DNA of 64,000 nt from Gemmatimonadaceae bacterium (GTDB lineage Bacteria; Gemmatimonadota; Gemmatimonadetes; Gemmatimonadales; Gemmatimonadaceae), in the NCBI GenBank assembly GCA_030835125.1, contig JAUQWM010000015.1:117388-181387 (forward strand), written 5' to 3'. Positions 1 to 9,564 of this stretch are shown here, piece after piece. How positions within the stretch are numbered: position 1 is the stretch's first letter; each line of letters starts with the position of its first letter. A program made the translations under genes and the position numbers. The notes below the pieces were generated by a model. It did not search any database, was not told the origin of the DNA, and was given only the letters and a program-made list of their open reading frames with translations.

Positions 1-423
1 AACACGTGGGATGCGCATTTCGCCGCCGCCTGTGCCAACGAACAGGGGAAGTTCTGGGAGATGCACGACCAGATCTTCGCCACGCAGGACCAGTGGAACA
101 GCGAGACCACGAATCGCCCGAAGGCGATCTTCAGCCGGCTGGCCCGCGAGCTGGCCCTGAACGAGTCGCAGTGGGAGGAGTGCTATGACTCGCAGAAGTA
201 CAAGCTGAACATCGCGGCCAACCAGCGTGAGGGCGACCGACGGATGGTGTCGTCCACCCCGACGTTCGTGATCGGCGACAAGGTCATCCGTGGCGCCCTT
301 GGTTTCGACCAGCTCAAGGCCTACGTGGATTCGGCGGCGGCGAAGGCGCCGGCCGCCCCGGCACCGGTGCCGTCCGGCGACACTGCCCTGACGAAGGGTG
401 TACCGGCCCGGAAGTCGAAGTGA
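1..423 (+). CDS. DsbA/thioredoxin_4-family disulfide oxidoreductase, 5' truncated by window edge
   Basis: The window opens inside this gene; the frame is open from base 1 to TGA at 421-423, giving the last 140 residues. A stretch near residues 10-27 (ACANEQGKFWEMHDQIF) is typical of the helical insert of DsbA-like thioredoxin_4 proteins, and the cis-proline loop is visible as STPTF with Pro at visible residue 87. The CXXC active site must lie upstream of the window. The C-terminus is Ala/Pro-rich. It would oxidise or isomerise disulfides in exported proteins. The next gene is a VKOR-type quinone-linked oxidase 28 bp downstream, the usual re-oxidising partner, so the two form an oxidative folding pair. 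Family known, partnership inferred. Confidence 0.85.
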   Translation, partial: NTWDAHFAAACANEQGKFWEMHDQIFATQDQWNSETTNRPKAIFSRLARELALNESQWEECYDSQKYKLNIAANQREGDRRMVSSTPTFVIGDKVIRGALGFDQLKAYVDSAAAKAPAAPAPVPSGDTALTKGVPARKSK

Positions 424-451
424 GGCCCACGACTCTCATTCGACGCGCGGC

Positions 452-877
452 ATGACGAAGCGGATGATCATTGCGGCCCTCGCCCTGGCGGGCGTGGGGC
501 TTGCGACCTATCTGGCGATGTACAAGCTCGGGATGATCGGCGAGCTCGCGTGCTCGGTCGGCCAGTGCGAGACGGTGAACCTGAGCAAGTGGGCGACCTT
601 CGCCGGACTCCCGGTCGCGGTGTGGGGCGTCGGGTTCTACATCCTGCTGTTCGCGGTTGCCCTCCTCGGGACGACGGAGCGGTTCGTGGACGCAACCTGG
701 GTGAGCCACGCCCTGCTTGGACTGACAGCGTGGGGCGTGGTCTTTTCAGGCTGGCTGACGTACCTCGAGCTGTACGTGATCCACGCCATCTGCATGTTCT
801 GTGTGGCGAGCGCGGTGCTGGTGGCGGTGACGTTCCTGGTCAGCGTCTCGGAGTGGAGGGGGCGGCCGGGGGGATGA
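452..877 (+). CDS. Vitamin K epoxide reductase (VKOR)-family membrane protein
   Basis: 141 residues with four or five hydrophobic segments. The VKOR signature is present: loop cysteines C34 and C39 (CSVGQC), a conserved Ser at 45 followed by WATFAGLPVAVWG, and the quinone-side CMFC motif (C114, C117) in the last helix. Bacterial VKOR homologues replace DsbB, passing electrons from DsbA-type proteins to quinone. It follows a DsbA-like gene by 28 bp, so co-transcription is likely. The ATG at 452 was chosen because it starts just before the first membrane segment; upstream codons in the same frame overlap the preceding gene and look non-coding. No strong Shine-Dalgarno sequence is visible. Confidence 0.9.
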   Translation: MTKRMIIAALALAGVGLATYLAMYKLGMIGELACSVGQCETVNLSKWATFAGLPVAVWGVGFYILLFAVALLGTTERFVDATWVSHALLGLTAWGVVFSGWLTYLELYVIHAICMFCVASAVLVAVTFLVSVSEWRGRPGG

Positions 878-882
878 TATCA

Positions 883-1016
883 TGCTGCGTGCTGATTCCT
901 GCCTGCTGGAACTGCTGCTGCGGGCGGGGGCTGATAGCAGCACGCAGTTGTGGCTCCAGCCCCAGCCCGTAGCCGCAGCAGCAGCACGCAGCAATCAGCA
1001 CGCAGCAACCAGCAGT
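883..1016. repeat. Facing heptanucleotide arrays (TGCTGNN / CAGCANN) between convergent genes
   Basis: Between the stops of the VKOR gene and acs lie two arrays with 7-base period. The left one (about 883-917) reads TGCTGCG, TGCTGAT, TCCTGCC, TGCTGGA. The right one (982-1016) reads CAGCACG, CAGCAAT, CAGCACG, CAGCAAC, CAGCAGT. They are near reverse complements, so the transcript of either gene could fold into a long hairpin. Position suggests a bidirectional terminator or 3' end protector; no U-tract is present. Confidence 0.75.
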
Positions 1017-1019
1017 CCG

Positions 1020-2984
<1,965 letters not shown>

Positions 2985-2998
2985 GAAGGCAAGATGCA

Positions 2999-3033
2999 GG
3001 TGGGAGGTGCGAGACGGGAGATGGGCGATGGGA
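2999..3033. repeat. Heptad array in the acs leader
   Basis: Five units of 7 bases on the + strand (GGTGGGA, GGTGCGA, GACGGGA, GATGGGC, GATGGGA). In the acs sense direction this is a C/T-rich array of the CTCCCAT type ending 14 bases before the start codon. The same family lies before aquaporin, pilC, the M20 peptidase and both RND genes. Confidence 0.7.
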
Positions 3034-3112
3034 GCGGGATTCCGCGGACCCGGCCGCCTTGCCCGACCGCGGGTCCCCGTACCTAATTCCGGCATCCCAA
3101 TCCAGAGTGCCG

Positions 3113-3394
3113 ATGGTGGCCGTCTTTGGTGTCCTGATCGTCGCGGTCCTGGTGTTCGCGATGTGGAGGAGCACCGTGGAACTGACGCGAATGTCGCAGC
3201 GCTCCGCCGGCGGGCGGGCCGGCTCGATCGACCAGGACCTCGTCGAGGCGCGGCTCGGGCGGATCGAGGAAGCCATTGACGCGATGGCCCTCCAGATCGA
3301 ACGGCTGACCGACCAGCAGCGCACCTTGCTGGGCGGCGCGCCGGAAGCGCTTCAGGAGCAGGTCGACCAGATCCGAACCGAGCGACCCCGTTGA
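3113..3394 (+). CDS. Small single-pass membrane protein with coiled coil, function unknown
   Basis: 93 residues. Residues 1-20 form one hydrophobic segment ([18 protein letters not shown]) and residues 45-90 look like an amphipathic coiled coil rich in Glu, Gln, Arg and Leu, ending in a basic tail. No family is recognised with confidence; the layout recalls small membrane-anchored scaffold proteins. Its stop TGA (3392-3394) overlaps the TTG start of inorganic pyrophosphatase as TTGA, so the two are translationally coupled. An earlier in-frame ATG at 3059 would add residues without clear meaning and was not chosen. Confidence 0.65.
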   Translation: MVAVFGVLIVAVLVFAMWRSTVELTRMSQRSAGGRAGSIDQDLVEARLGRIEEAIDAMALQIERLTDQQRTLLGGAPEALQEQVDQIRTERPR

Positions 3395-3933
3395 TCCATC
3401 CCTGGCGCGACCTGCCGCCCGGCCCGCACCCGCCGGACGAGATCACCGCGATCATCGAGATCCCGCAAGGGAGCCGGAACAAGTACGAGCTCGACAAGAC
3501 GACGGGGTACTTCCGCCTGGACCGCGTGCTCTACTCGGCCGTGCACTATCCCGGCGATTACGGGTTCATCCCGCGGACCCTGCACGAGGACAACGACCCG
3601 CTGGACGTGCTGGTCCGGATCAACGAACCGACGTTCCCGGGCTGCCAGATCAGCGTGCGCCCGATCGGTGTGCTGCGGCTCCTCGACCGCGGCGAGCCTG
3701 ACGACAAGGTGCTCGCCGTCCCCAGCAGCGACCCGCATCACGAGGAGTACTTCGACATCGCCGACCTTCCGCAGCACTACCTGAACGAGGTCGAGCACTT
3801 CTTCCAGATCTACAAGGACCTGGAAGGGAAGCGGATGCAGATCGTGGGCTGGGAGAAAAGCGAGGTCGCGATGCGCGTCGTGATGGAATCGATCGAGCGG
3901 TACGCGGTGAAGTACCTGCGCGAAGGACCGTGA
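3391..3933 (+). CDS. ppa: Inorganic pyrophosphatase (family I)
   Basis: 180 residues. It hydrolyses pyrophosphate to phosphate in the cytoplasm. The family I signature DNDPLDVLV sits at residues 67-75, and [18 protein letters not shown] and the C-terminal [13 protein letters not shown] segments match the fold. The start is TTG at 3391, overlapping the previous gene's stop (TTGA); no ATG lies at a sensible distance. Its stop is followed directly by a heptad hairpin shared with the convergent aquaporin gene. Pyrophosphate from the neighbouring acetyl-CoA synthetase reaction is one substrate source, but the two genes are divergent and not an operon. Confidence 0.95.
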   Translation: MIHPWRDLPPGPHPPDEITAIIEIPQGSRNKYELDKTTGYFRLDRVLYSAVHYPGDYGFIPRTLHEDNDPLDVLVRINEPTFPGCQISVRPIGVLRLLDRGEPDDKVLAVPSSDPHHEEYFDIADLPQHYLNEVEHFFQIYKDLEGKRMQIVGWEKSEVAMRVVMESIERYAVKYLREGP

Positions 3934-4038
3934 GATTGCAGAGTGCAGATTGCAGATTGTTGAGTGCAGAGTGGGGCTGAAGAAGACTCCGCAGGCCAAT
4001 CAGCACTCTGCACTCTGTACTCTGCAATCTGCAATTCA
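3934..4038. repeat. Facing heptad arrays (GATTGCA/GAGTGCA and CACTCTG) forming a bidirectional hairpin
   Basis: Left array 3934-3975: GATTGCA, GAGTGCA, GATTGCA, GATTGTT, GAGTGCA, GAGTGGG. Right array 4004-4038: CACTCTG, CACTCTG, TACTCTG, CAATCTG, CAATTCA. The two are approximate reverse complements separated by 28 bases and fill the gap between convergent ppa and aquaporin; the last unit overlaps the aquaporin stop codon. A terminator role is inferred from position and hairpin potential. Confidence 0.8.
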
Positions 4039-4704
4039 CCGCTTTCGGGTGAGGATCCCGAACTCCCAGATCAGCGCGGCGGCAATGGCGCCGAGGATCG
4101 GGCCGACCCAGAAGATCGCCTGGCCCGCGAAGACGCCCGAGGCGATCGCCGGGCCGAATGACCGTGCGGGGTTCATCGACCCGCCGGTCAGGGGCCCGAT
4201 CGCGAGGATACCGGCCCCGATCGTGAGGCCGATGGCGAGCCCGCCGATCTTCGGCGCTTCGCTGTTCACCGCCGTGCCGTAAATCACGAACATCAGGAAG
4301 AAGGTCGCGATGAACTCGAGGCCGAGCGCCTGGACGCCGCTGATGTCCAGGGCGATGGCCTGGCCGCCACCCTGCGCGGCCGCGAAGATCGCCGTCGGCA
4401 TCAACGCCTTGAGCATGTACGCTGCCGCGACCGCGCCCAGGAGCTGTGCGACGATGTGGACGCCGGCAATGGTCGGGGTGATGCGTCGCGCCACGAGGAG
4501 CGCGGTCGTCACCGCGGGGTTGAGGTGCCCCCCGGACACGTTCATGGTGGCCGAGACCATGAGCGCGAGGATCAGGCCGTGCGCGAGGGCGACCTGAAGC
4601 AGGCCGGCGGTGTTGCCGGTGTGCTGGGCCATCATGATCGCGCCGCCGCCGATGAACACCAGCGCGAACGTGCCGACGAACTCGGCGAGGAAGTTCCGTT
4701 GCAT
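4036..4704 (-). CDS. Aquaporin / MIP family channel
   Basis: 222 residues, six membrane segments plus two half-helices. Both NPA boxes are intact: GGHLNPAVT (NPA 62-64) and GGSMNPARS (NPA 178-180), the second followed by the arginine (181) of the selectivity filter. This is the signature of MIP channels conducting water or small neutral solutes across the inner membrane; which solute cannot be told from the motifs alone. The ATG at 4704 begins MQRNFLAEFVGTF, a typical family N-terminus, and is preceded two bases away by a C/T-rich heptad array rather than an obvious ribosome-binding site. Confidence 0.93.
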   Translation of the reverse strand: MQRNFLAEFVGTFALVFIGGGAIMMAQHTGNTAGLLQVALAHGLILALMVSATMNVSGGHLNPAVTTALLVARRITPTIAGVHIVAQLLGAVAAAYMLKALMPTAIFAAAQGGGQAIALDISGVQALGLEFIATFFLMFVIYGTAVNSEAPKIGGLAIGLTIGAGILAIGPLTGGSMNPARSFGPAIASGVFAGQAIFWVGPILGAIAAALIWEFGILTRKR

Positions 4705-4706
4705 GC

Positions 4707-4727
4707 GAGACGGGGATGGGAGACGGG
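4707..4727. repeat. Short heptad array abutting the aquaporin start codon
   Basis: GAGACGG, GGATGGG, AGACGGG on the + strand, so C/T-rich in the aquaporin sense direction and beginning two bases from its ATG. Same family as the arrays before acs, pilC and the RND genes. Confidence 0.6.
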
Positions 4728-4790
4728 ACGGAGAGCCGCGAAGGTAGCCGGCCCGCCCCCTCCCCGCCAGCCGCGATCCGCGGGCCGGGC

Positions 4791-6026
4791 CTAGGCCCTT
4801 CGCATCACCAGGGACGCGTTGATCCCGCCGAACCCGAACGAGTTGGACAGGATCGTTTCCGGGTCCGCCTCCCGCCCGCTGCCCGCCACGTAATCGAGGT
4901 CGCAGGCCGGGTCCGGGGACGACAGGTTGACCGTGGGAGGCAACCAGCGCCGGTCGAGGGCCAGCGCGCAGATGGCCGCCTCGATCGCGCCCGAGGCGCC
5001 TAACGCATGGCCGTAATAGCCCTTGGTCCCGCTGACGGGCATCCGGTACGCCTGCTCCCCGAACACCAGCTTCATCGCCAGCGTCTCGGTCGGGTCGTTC
5101 AGCGGCGTGGAACTGCCGTGCGCGTTCACGTAGCCGACCTCGCCTGGCGCCACCTGTGCGTCCGCGAGGGCGAGCCGCATCGCCCGCGCCGCCTGCGACC
5201 CATCGGGCCGCGGCGCGGTCATGTGGTGCCCGTCGTTCGTCATGCCGTAGCCCAGGACCTCGGCGTACACCGGCGCCCCCCGGGCGAGCGCGCGGCCGCG
5301 TTCCTCGAGGATGAGCACCGCGGCCCCCTCGCCCATCACGAACCCGTCGCGGTCGCGGTCGAACGGCCGCGACGCGGTCCCGGGATCGTCGTTCCGCGTG
5401 GACATCGCGCGGATCAGGGCGAAAGCGCCGAAGCACAGCGTCGAGAGCGGCGCCTCGGAGCCGCCGCAGATCATGACGTCGGCGTAGCCGTCCCGGATCG
5501 CGCGAAACCCGTCGCCCACCGCGATCGTGCCCGACGCGCAGCTCATGCCGTTGGTCGAGTTGGGGCCGTACACGCCGAACTCGATGGCGACGTTGCAGGA
5601 GGCCGAGCCGCCGAACACCGCCAGCGCCAGCGTGGCGTCCACCGCGCGCAGGCCGCCGCCGATGAAGCGCCCGAGCTGCTCCTCGGCATACGCCACGCCG
5701 CCTAACGCGGACCCCATCATCGCGCCGACGCGCTCCCGGTCCTCCCGCTCCAGCACGAGGCCGGCATCGGCGACCGCCATCCGTGAGGCGACGACGGCGA
5801 ATTGCGCGAACCGGTCGAGGCGCTTCGTCCGCCGTTCCTCGAGGTGGTCGGACGGGACGAAGTCGCGCACCTCCGCCGCCACCTGCGACCGGAAGATGGA
5901 CGGGTCGAAGCGCGTCACCGGACCCACGGCAGATCGCTCGGCGCGCAATCCGCTCCAGAGCCCGTCACGGCCGAGGCCGATCGGGGTGACGGCACCTATG
6001 CCGGTAACGACCACACGTCTCGTCAT
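4791..6026 (-). CDS. Beta-ketoacyl-ACP synthase II-type ketosynthase
   Basis: 411 residues, full length for the FabF/KAS II family, which condenses malonyl-ACP with an acyl chain. The catalytic triad is present: Cys163 in MSCASGT, His303 in NAHGSSTPLND and His340 in GYYGHALGASG. The C-terminus GFGGINASLVMRR is typical. It is the last gene of a seven-gene minus-strand operon and its ATG overlaps the stop of the SRPBCC gene by 4 bp. No acyl carrier protein, malonyltransferase or reductase gene is adjacent, so this is probably not the housekeeping fab locus; a dedicated condensation in the pathway encoded by the operon is more likely (inference). Confidence 0.92.
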   Translation of the reverse strand: MTRRVVVTGIGAVTPIGLGRDGLWSGLRAERSAVGPVTRFDPSIFRSQVAAEVRDFVPSDHLEERRTKRLDRFAQFAVVASRMAVADAGLVLEREDRERVGAMMGSALGGVAYAEEQLGRFIGGGLRAVDATLALAVFGGSASCNVAIEFGVYGPNSTNGMSCASGTIAVGDGFRAIRDGYADVMICGGSEAPLSTLCFGAFALIRAMSTRNDDPGTASRPFDRDRDGFVMGEGAAVLILEERGRALARGAPVYAEVLGYGMTNDGHHMTAPRPDGSQAARAMRLALADAQVAPGEVGYVNAHGSSTPLNDPTETLAMKLVFGEQAYRMPVSGTKGYYGHALGASGAIEAAICALALDRRWLPPTVNLSSPDPACDLDYVAGSGREADPETILSNSFGFGGINASLVMRRA

Positions 6027-6634
6027 CGTGCCTCGTAGCTCTGGGTGGGACGGCCTTCCCGTGGCCCGTCGCGCGGGGCCTGCGGCCGTTCGGCCTCGCG
6101 CGCCAGTCCGGCGAGGGTGCGACTGGCGATGCCATGCACGAACACGGGACCGATGACCAGCGTGGCAGCCGGTACACCGATCAACGGCCAACGGGGCCCA
6201 TCCCAGACATGCAGCAGCCTGACGTGCGTGCCGCCCTCGACCGGAGTGAAGCTCCATTCGACGTCCATCGCCGTCGTGACACCACCGACGTGCCGGAACC
6301 TGACCGACGGCGCGGACTCATCGACCCGCATCTCGGACAGCCACCACGTCGGCCAGTTGACGAGGCCGAAGGGCCGGTTGGCCGACATCTCCACCAGGCC
6401 TCCGGCGCCAGGGTCGCGTCGCCGGAAGCGGACGTACCGGTAGTGGGAGAGCAGCGCTGGCCAGTACTCCACGTCGCGGACCAGCGGGAAGATGACATCG
6501 ACGGGAGCGCGCACGATGCGCTCGTCGAGCGTTTCCATCGCCCGGCCCGCCGGCAGGGGACCCCATGGCTGGTTGCTGGTCACGAGTCGGGGGTTGGATG
6601 GTCCGTTGCCAGGCAGCGGGCCGTGGTCACTCAT
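6023..6634 (-). CDS. SRPBCC (START/polyketide cyclase-like) protein
   Basis: 203 residues from the ATG at 6634, or 171 from an internal ATG at 6538 (METLDERI), which matches the usual start of the fold. The sequence METLDERIVRAPVDVIFPLV followed by DVEYWPALLSHY is a classic SRPBCC opening (ligand-binding helix-grip fold), and a W-S-F-TPVEGGTHVRLLH strand follows. Such proteins bind hydrophobic ligands or act as aromatases/cyclases. It overlaps the methyltransferase gene by 8 bp upstream and the ketosynthase by 4 bp downstream, so it is translationally coupled to both. A cyclase or lipid-binding role in this pathway is inferred. Confidence 0.8.
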   Translation of the reverse strand: MSDHGPLPGNGPSNPRLVTSNQPWGPLPAGRAMETLDERIVRAPVDVIFPLVRDVEYWPALLSHYRYVRFRRRDPGAGGLVEMSANRPFGLVNWPTWWLSEMRVDESAPSVRFRHVGGVTTAMDVEWSFTPVEGGTHVRLLHVWDGPRWPLIGVPAATLVIGPVFVHGIASRTLAGLAREAERPQAPRDGPREGRPTQSYEAR

Positions 6635-7328
6635 CCGGCCCCGTCACGTTCCAGCTCGCGGTCAGGCGCCATCCCGCGCGACGATGCACCGCGGGATCCA
6701 CGCCGACCGCCTCCCGCACCAGGGACCTGAGTTCGGATGGCTCGAAGCCCCGGAGGATGGACACGACGCCGTCGTGGCGGCTGACGCGATGAAAACCCAG
6801 GGGAAAGGATACCAGCCAGAGGCCCGCGACGGCCAGCCAACTGCGCCTCAGGTCGGCAATGATCACGCGTCGCCTTGCCACCCGGTGCAGCTCGCGAATC
6901 ACGCCAAGGGCATCCTCTCGCGCAAAGTGGTGGAGCAACTGTGAGGCGATCACGACATCGAACGCACCGGCGGTGAAGGGAAGGGACCGCGCATCACCAC
7001 AAACGGCGGCGATGGCCCACGGTCGCGTCATCCTCACGAGCTCGGGCCGGCCGTCGAGGCCGAAGATTTCAAGGACGACACCGCGTGACTGCGCATACCG
7101 GGAAAGACGTTCCGGGATGTCTCCCGTTCCCGTCCCGACATCGAGCAGCGTCTGGGAGGCGACGGCGGAGGAGAGCACCTGCCGCATCTCGGCGACGACG
7201 GCGCTGGTGCCGCCAAACAGGCGGTTCGCCAGCGCGATGTCGCGATGCGATCGGCGCTGCAGCGTGGCGTCGCGCTCCTCATCGAGCCACTCGACACCGC
7301 GGCGACGCGCCGGCGTGAGCAGCGCCAC
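6627..7328 (-). CDS. Class I SAM-dependent methyltransferase (UbiE-like)
   Basis: 233 residues. The SAM-binding motif I is LLDVGTGTGD, followed by an acidic residue at the end of strand 2 (GLDGRPEL), GDARSLPF, and the post-motif FDVVIASQLLHHF. A C-terminal hydrophobic stretch (LAVAGLWLVSFPLGFH) could place it at the membrane. Substrate unknown; it could methylate a polyketide or quinone-like intermediate made with the linked ketosynthase and flavoenzyme. It starts 3 bp after the flavin reductase stop and overlaps the SRPBCC gene by 8 bp. Confidence 0.85.
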   Translation of the reverse strand: MALLTPARRRGVEWLDEERDATLQRRSHRDIALANRLFGGTSAVVAEMRQVLSSAVASQTLLDVGTGTGDIPERLSRYAQSRGVVLEIFGLDGRPELVRMTRPWAIAAVCGDARSLPFTAGAFDVVIASQLLHHFAREDALGVIRELHRVARRRVIIADLRRSWLAVAGLWLVSFPLGFHRVSRHDGVVSILRGFEPSELRSLVREAVGVDPAVHRRAGWRLTASWNVTGPDE

Positions 7329-7331
7329 CGT

Positions 7332-7808
7332 TCAGCGCTCCAGTTCGGCGTAGCCGCCGCGGTAGTACAGGAGGGGGCGCAGGTCGTTGGTGGTGGCGCC
7401 GTCGACGAGGGCGATGAAGATCGTGTGATCACCGCCGTCGTGATGCCGCTCGATGCGCCCCTCGATCCAGGCGAGCACATCCTCGAGGACGGCCACGCCG
7501 TGGGGATCGCGCTGGAATCCGATGCCCTCGAAGCGGCGCGACCCCTCGACCTCGGAGAAGCGCCGCGACAACGCCTCCTGCGACGCCGACAGGATGTTGA
7601 AGACCACGCGCTGTCCCGCGGGCAGGATGTCGTGCAGGTCCGCACTGCGATCCACGCAGGCCAGTACGAGCGGGGGCTCCAGGCTCAACGAGCAGAACGA
7701 ACTCACCGTCATGCCGAGGTCCTGGTCGCCGACGCGCGTGGTCAGCACGGTCACACCCGAGGCGAAACGGCCAAGGACGGAGCGGAACGAATCTGGATCG
7801 AGTGGCAC
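7332..7808 (-). CDS. Flavin reductase (DIM6/NTAB family)
   Basis: About 158 residues from GTG at 7808. The family pattern is clear: DSFRSVLGRFASGVTVLTT, then GMTVSSFCSLSLEPPLVLACV, a C-terminal H-H-D-GGDHTIF and LYYRGGY. Members reduce FMN or FAD with NAD(P)H and supply reduced flavin to a partner monooxygenase. The flavin-dependent oxidoreductase is the gene immediately upstream (29 bp away), a plausible partner. No ATG is available near the expected N-terminus. GTG at 7808 fits the family; a CTG overlapping the upstream stop would add ten residues. Confidence 0.85.
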   Translation of the reverse strand: MPLDPDSFRSVLGRFASGVTVLTTRVGDQDLGMTVSSFCSLSLEPPLVLACVDRSADLHDILPAGQRVVFNILSASQEALSRRFSEVEGSRRFEGIGFQRDPHGVAVLEDVLAWIEGRIERHHDGGDHTIFIALVDGATTNDLRPLLYYRGGYAELER

Positions 7809-7837
7809 GGCCGATGGGTCCTGGGACGTGGGCGGTT

Positions 7838-9121
7838 TCAGCGCGCGACGGCCAGCGGTTTGTCGACCGGCGCCTTGCGGTTCCCGCGCGGGATGGCGCC
7901 GGCCAGCAGCCTGAGAATGTAGCGTGCCGAGAGCACTTCGCTCGTCGGCACGAAATCCCCGGTGACACCCACGAGCGTGTGGGCGAGTGCCGGCTGACGG
8001 GCGAGCGAGGCGGCTGCCAGGTTCATCAGGCGAGGTGAGGCAACGGCGGCACCAATCAATCGCTCGATGGCCCACTTTCCCGCAAACTCGTTCCGGCGAC
8101 AGCGGTCGTAGGCCTGGAGCGCGACCAGGTGGGTCCCAAGGCTGGTGGCGCGGGCCGCTTCCCAGGCATAGGGCGTGAGAAGCTCGGCCCCGCGCATGGC
8201 CGCGTACATGCCTTCGCCCGTGAACGGGTCGAAGAAGTCCGCGGCATCACCCACGAGCGCAACGCCCGGTGCGCACGCGACTCTCGCCCTCCAGTTGAAC
8301 GGGCCGACGGCGCGCACGGGAGAGGCGCGCCCGGAGCCGGCGAGTCGCGCCGCGATGGCCGGATGCAGCGCGATGGTCCGCTCGACGAACTCCGCGGACG
8401 CCCCGCGGATCTCGTCGCGCCTGCCGGCGGGAACGACGAGTGCCACGTTGGTCAGCCCGCCACCCACCGGCGCGATCCCCAGGTATCCACCGCGGAAGAC
8501 GTGCATCTCCCCGATCTCGCGCTCGTGCGACACGCCGGCGAAGTGCGTGACCAGGGCAAGACGCCGGGGCCAGCGGCCATGCGCCCCCAGGCCAGTGCGC
8601 CGGGCGACAATCGACCGCAGGCCGTCTGCCCCGACGATGAGCGGCGCGCGCAGCGTCGTCACGCGCTCCTCGATCGCGACGGTGACGCCGGCGATCCGGC
8701 CGTTGTCCCGCACGACGTCGCGTACCTGCGCTCCTTCGCGCACCCGCGCCCCGACCTCCCGCGCCCGCGACAGCAACCGCTGGTCCAGGATCGGGCGCCG
8801 AACGGCGAGTCCGTGGCTGCGGAAGCCGCGGAATCCCTGCACGGCACCGAACGTCCCCTCGAACGACGTTCCGTCCGGCGCGACGACGCGCATTCCGGAG
8901 AGATGCGCCGCCGGTCCGCGCTCGAGCGCCTCGAGCACATCGAGTTCATGGAGGATGCGCGATGCCTGTGGGCTCAGGTACTCGGAGCACGGCTTGTCGC
9001 GGGGGAAGTGCGCCCGGTCGAGCACGAGCACGTCGAGACCGGCGCGCGCGAGGAAGAACGCCGTCGCGGCACCTGCCGGACCGCCGCCAACGACGATGAC
9101 TTCCGCGTCACGGGCTGTCAT
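7838..9121 (-). CDS. FAD-dependent oxidoreductase of the geranylgeranyl reductase-like group
   Basis: 427 residues. The N-terminus MTARDAEVIVVGGGPAGAAT is the dinucleotide-binding Rossmann motif, followed by FPRDKPCSEYLSP, a hallmark of the geranylgeranyl reductase / halogenase-like flavoprotein superfamily. The second FAD motif is GDAADFFDPFTGEGMYAAM. Such enzymes hydroxylate aromatic rings or reduce isoprenoid double bonds. The ATG at 9121 overlaps the previous stop by one base (TGATG). Linkage to a DUF92 (VTE6-like) protein hints at isoprenoid chemistry, while the linked ketosynthase and SRPBCC protein hint at a polyketide; the sequence does not decide between them. Confidence 0.88.
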   Translation of the reverse strand: MTARDAEVIVVGGGPAGAATAFFLARAGLDVLVLDRAHFPRDKPCSEYLSPQASRILHELDVLEALERGPAAHLSGMRVVAPDGTSFEGTFGAVQGFRGFRSHGLAVRRPILDQRLLSRAREVGARVREGAQVRDVVRDNGRIAGVTVAIEERVTTLRAPLIVGADGLRSIVARRTGLGAHGRWPRRLALVTHFAGVSHEREIGEMHVFRGGYLGIAPVGGGLTNVALVVPAGRRDEIRGASAEFVERTIALHPAIAARLAGSGRASPVRAVGPFNWRARVACAPGVALVGDAADFFDPFTGEGMYAAMRGAELLTPYAWEAARATSLGTHLVALQAYDRCRRNEFAGKWAIERLIGAAVASPRLMNLAAASLARQPALAHTLVGVTGDFVPTSEVLSARYILRLLAGAIPRGNRKAPVDKPLAVAR

Positions 9122-9564
9122 CAGGAAATGCGCTCGTACTCCTGTCCGGCCAGGAAGAGCGTCGCGCCTTGGACACGCACCTCGAGCGTGATCGTCCCGG
9201 GGCTCGGTGCCGTGAATTCGATCACGACCGAGCTGCCATCGAGACGCCACCGGGCGATCGTCAGGCTGGTGTCGGCCGCGCCGAGGGTGTGGTTCGTCGT
9301 GACGATGGTGCGCGTGGCGGCGCCGCCGGCATCGAAGCTCCACGTGGTCTCCGACGAGTGCATGAAGCCGAAGTCGTCGAAGAAGACCAGCGTGCGCTGC
9401 CACGTACCCTGGAGGGACGAGGTGACCGGCGCGCCGCCGCCCTCGAGCAGTCCTCCCGGCCGCCGGCCCACGGGTTGGACCGGCCCTGCCTCGCAGGCCG
9501 CGATGAAGAACAGGGCCGCCACCACGAGGCGCGCCGCCGGCAATCGGGTCAGTGGAGTAGCCAT
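9121..9564 (-). CDS. Small secreted lipoprotein, function unknown
   Basis: 147 residues with a lipoprotein signal peptide: basic start MATPLTRLPAARL, hydrophobic core, and lipobox-like FFIAAC with Cys at about residue 24. The mature part is mainly beta-strand in character, resembling the small lipocalin-like or Ig-like domains common in secreted proteins of this type; no family is named. It lies inside the ketosynthase operon, overlapping DUF92 by 16 bp and the FAD enzyme by 1 bp. This position argues for a role in handling the pathway product at the envelope (inference). Confidence 0.75.
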   Translation of the reverse strand: MATPLTRLPAARLVVAALFFIAACEAGPVQPVGRRPGGLLEGGGAPVTSSLQGTWQRTLVFFDDFGFMHSSETTWSFDAGGAATRTIVTTNHTLGAADTSLTIARWRLDGSSVVIEFTAPSPGTITLEVRVQGATLFLAGQEYERIS

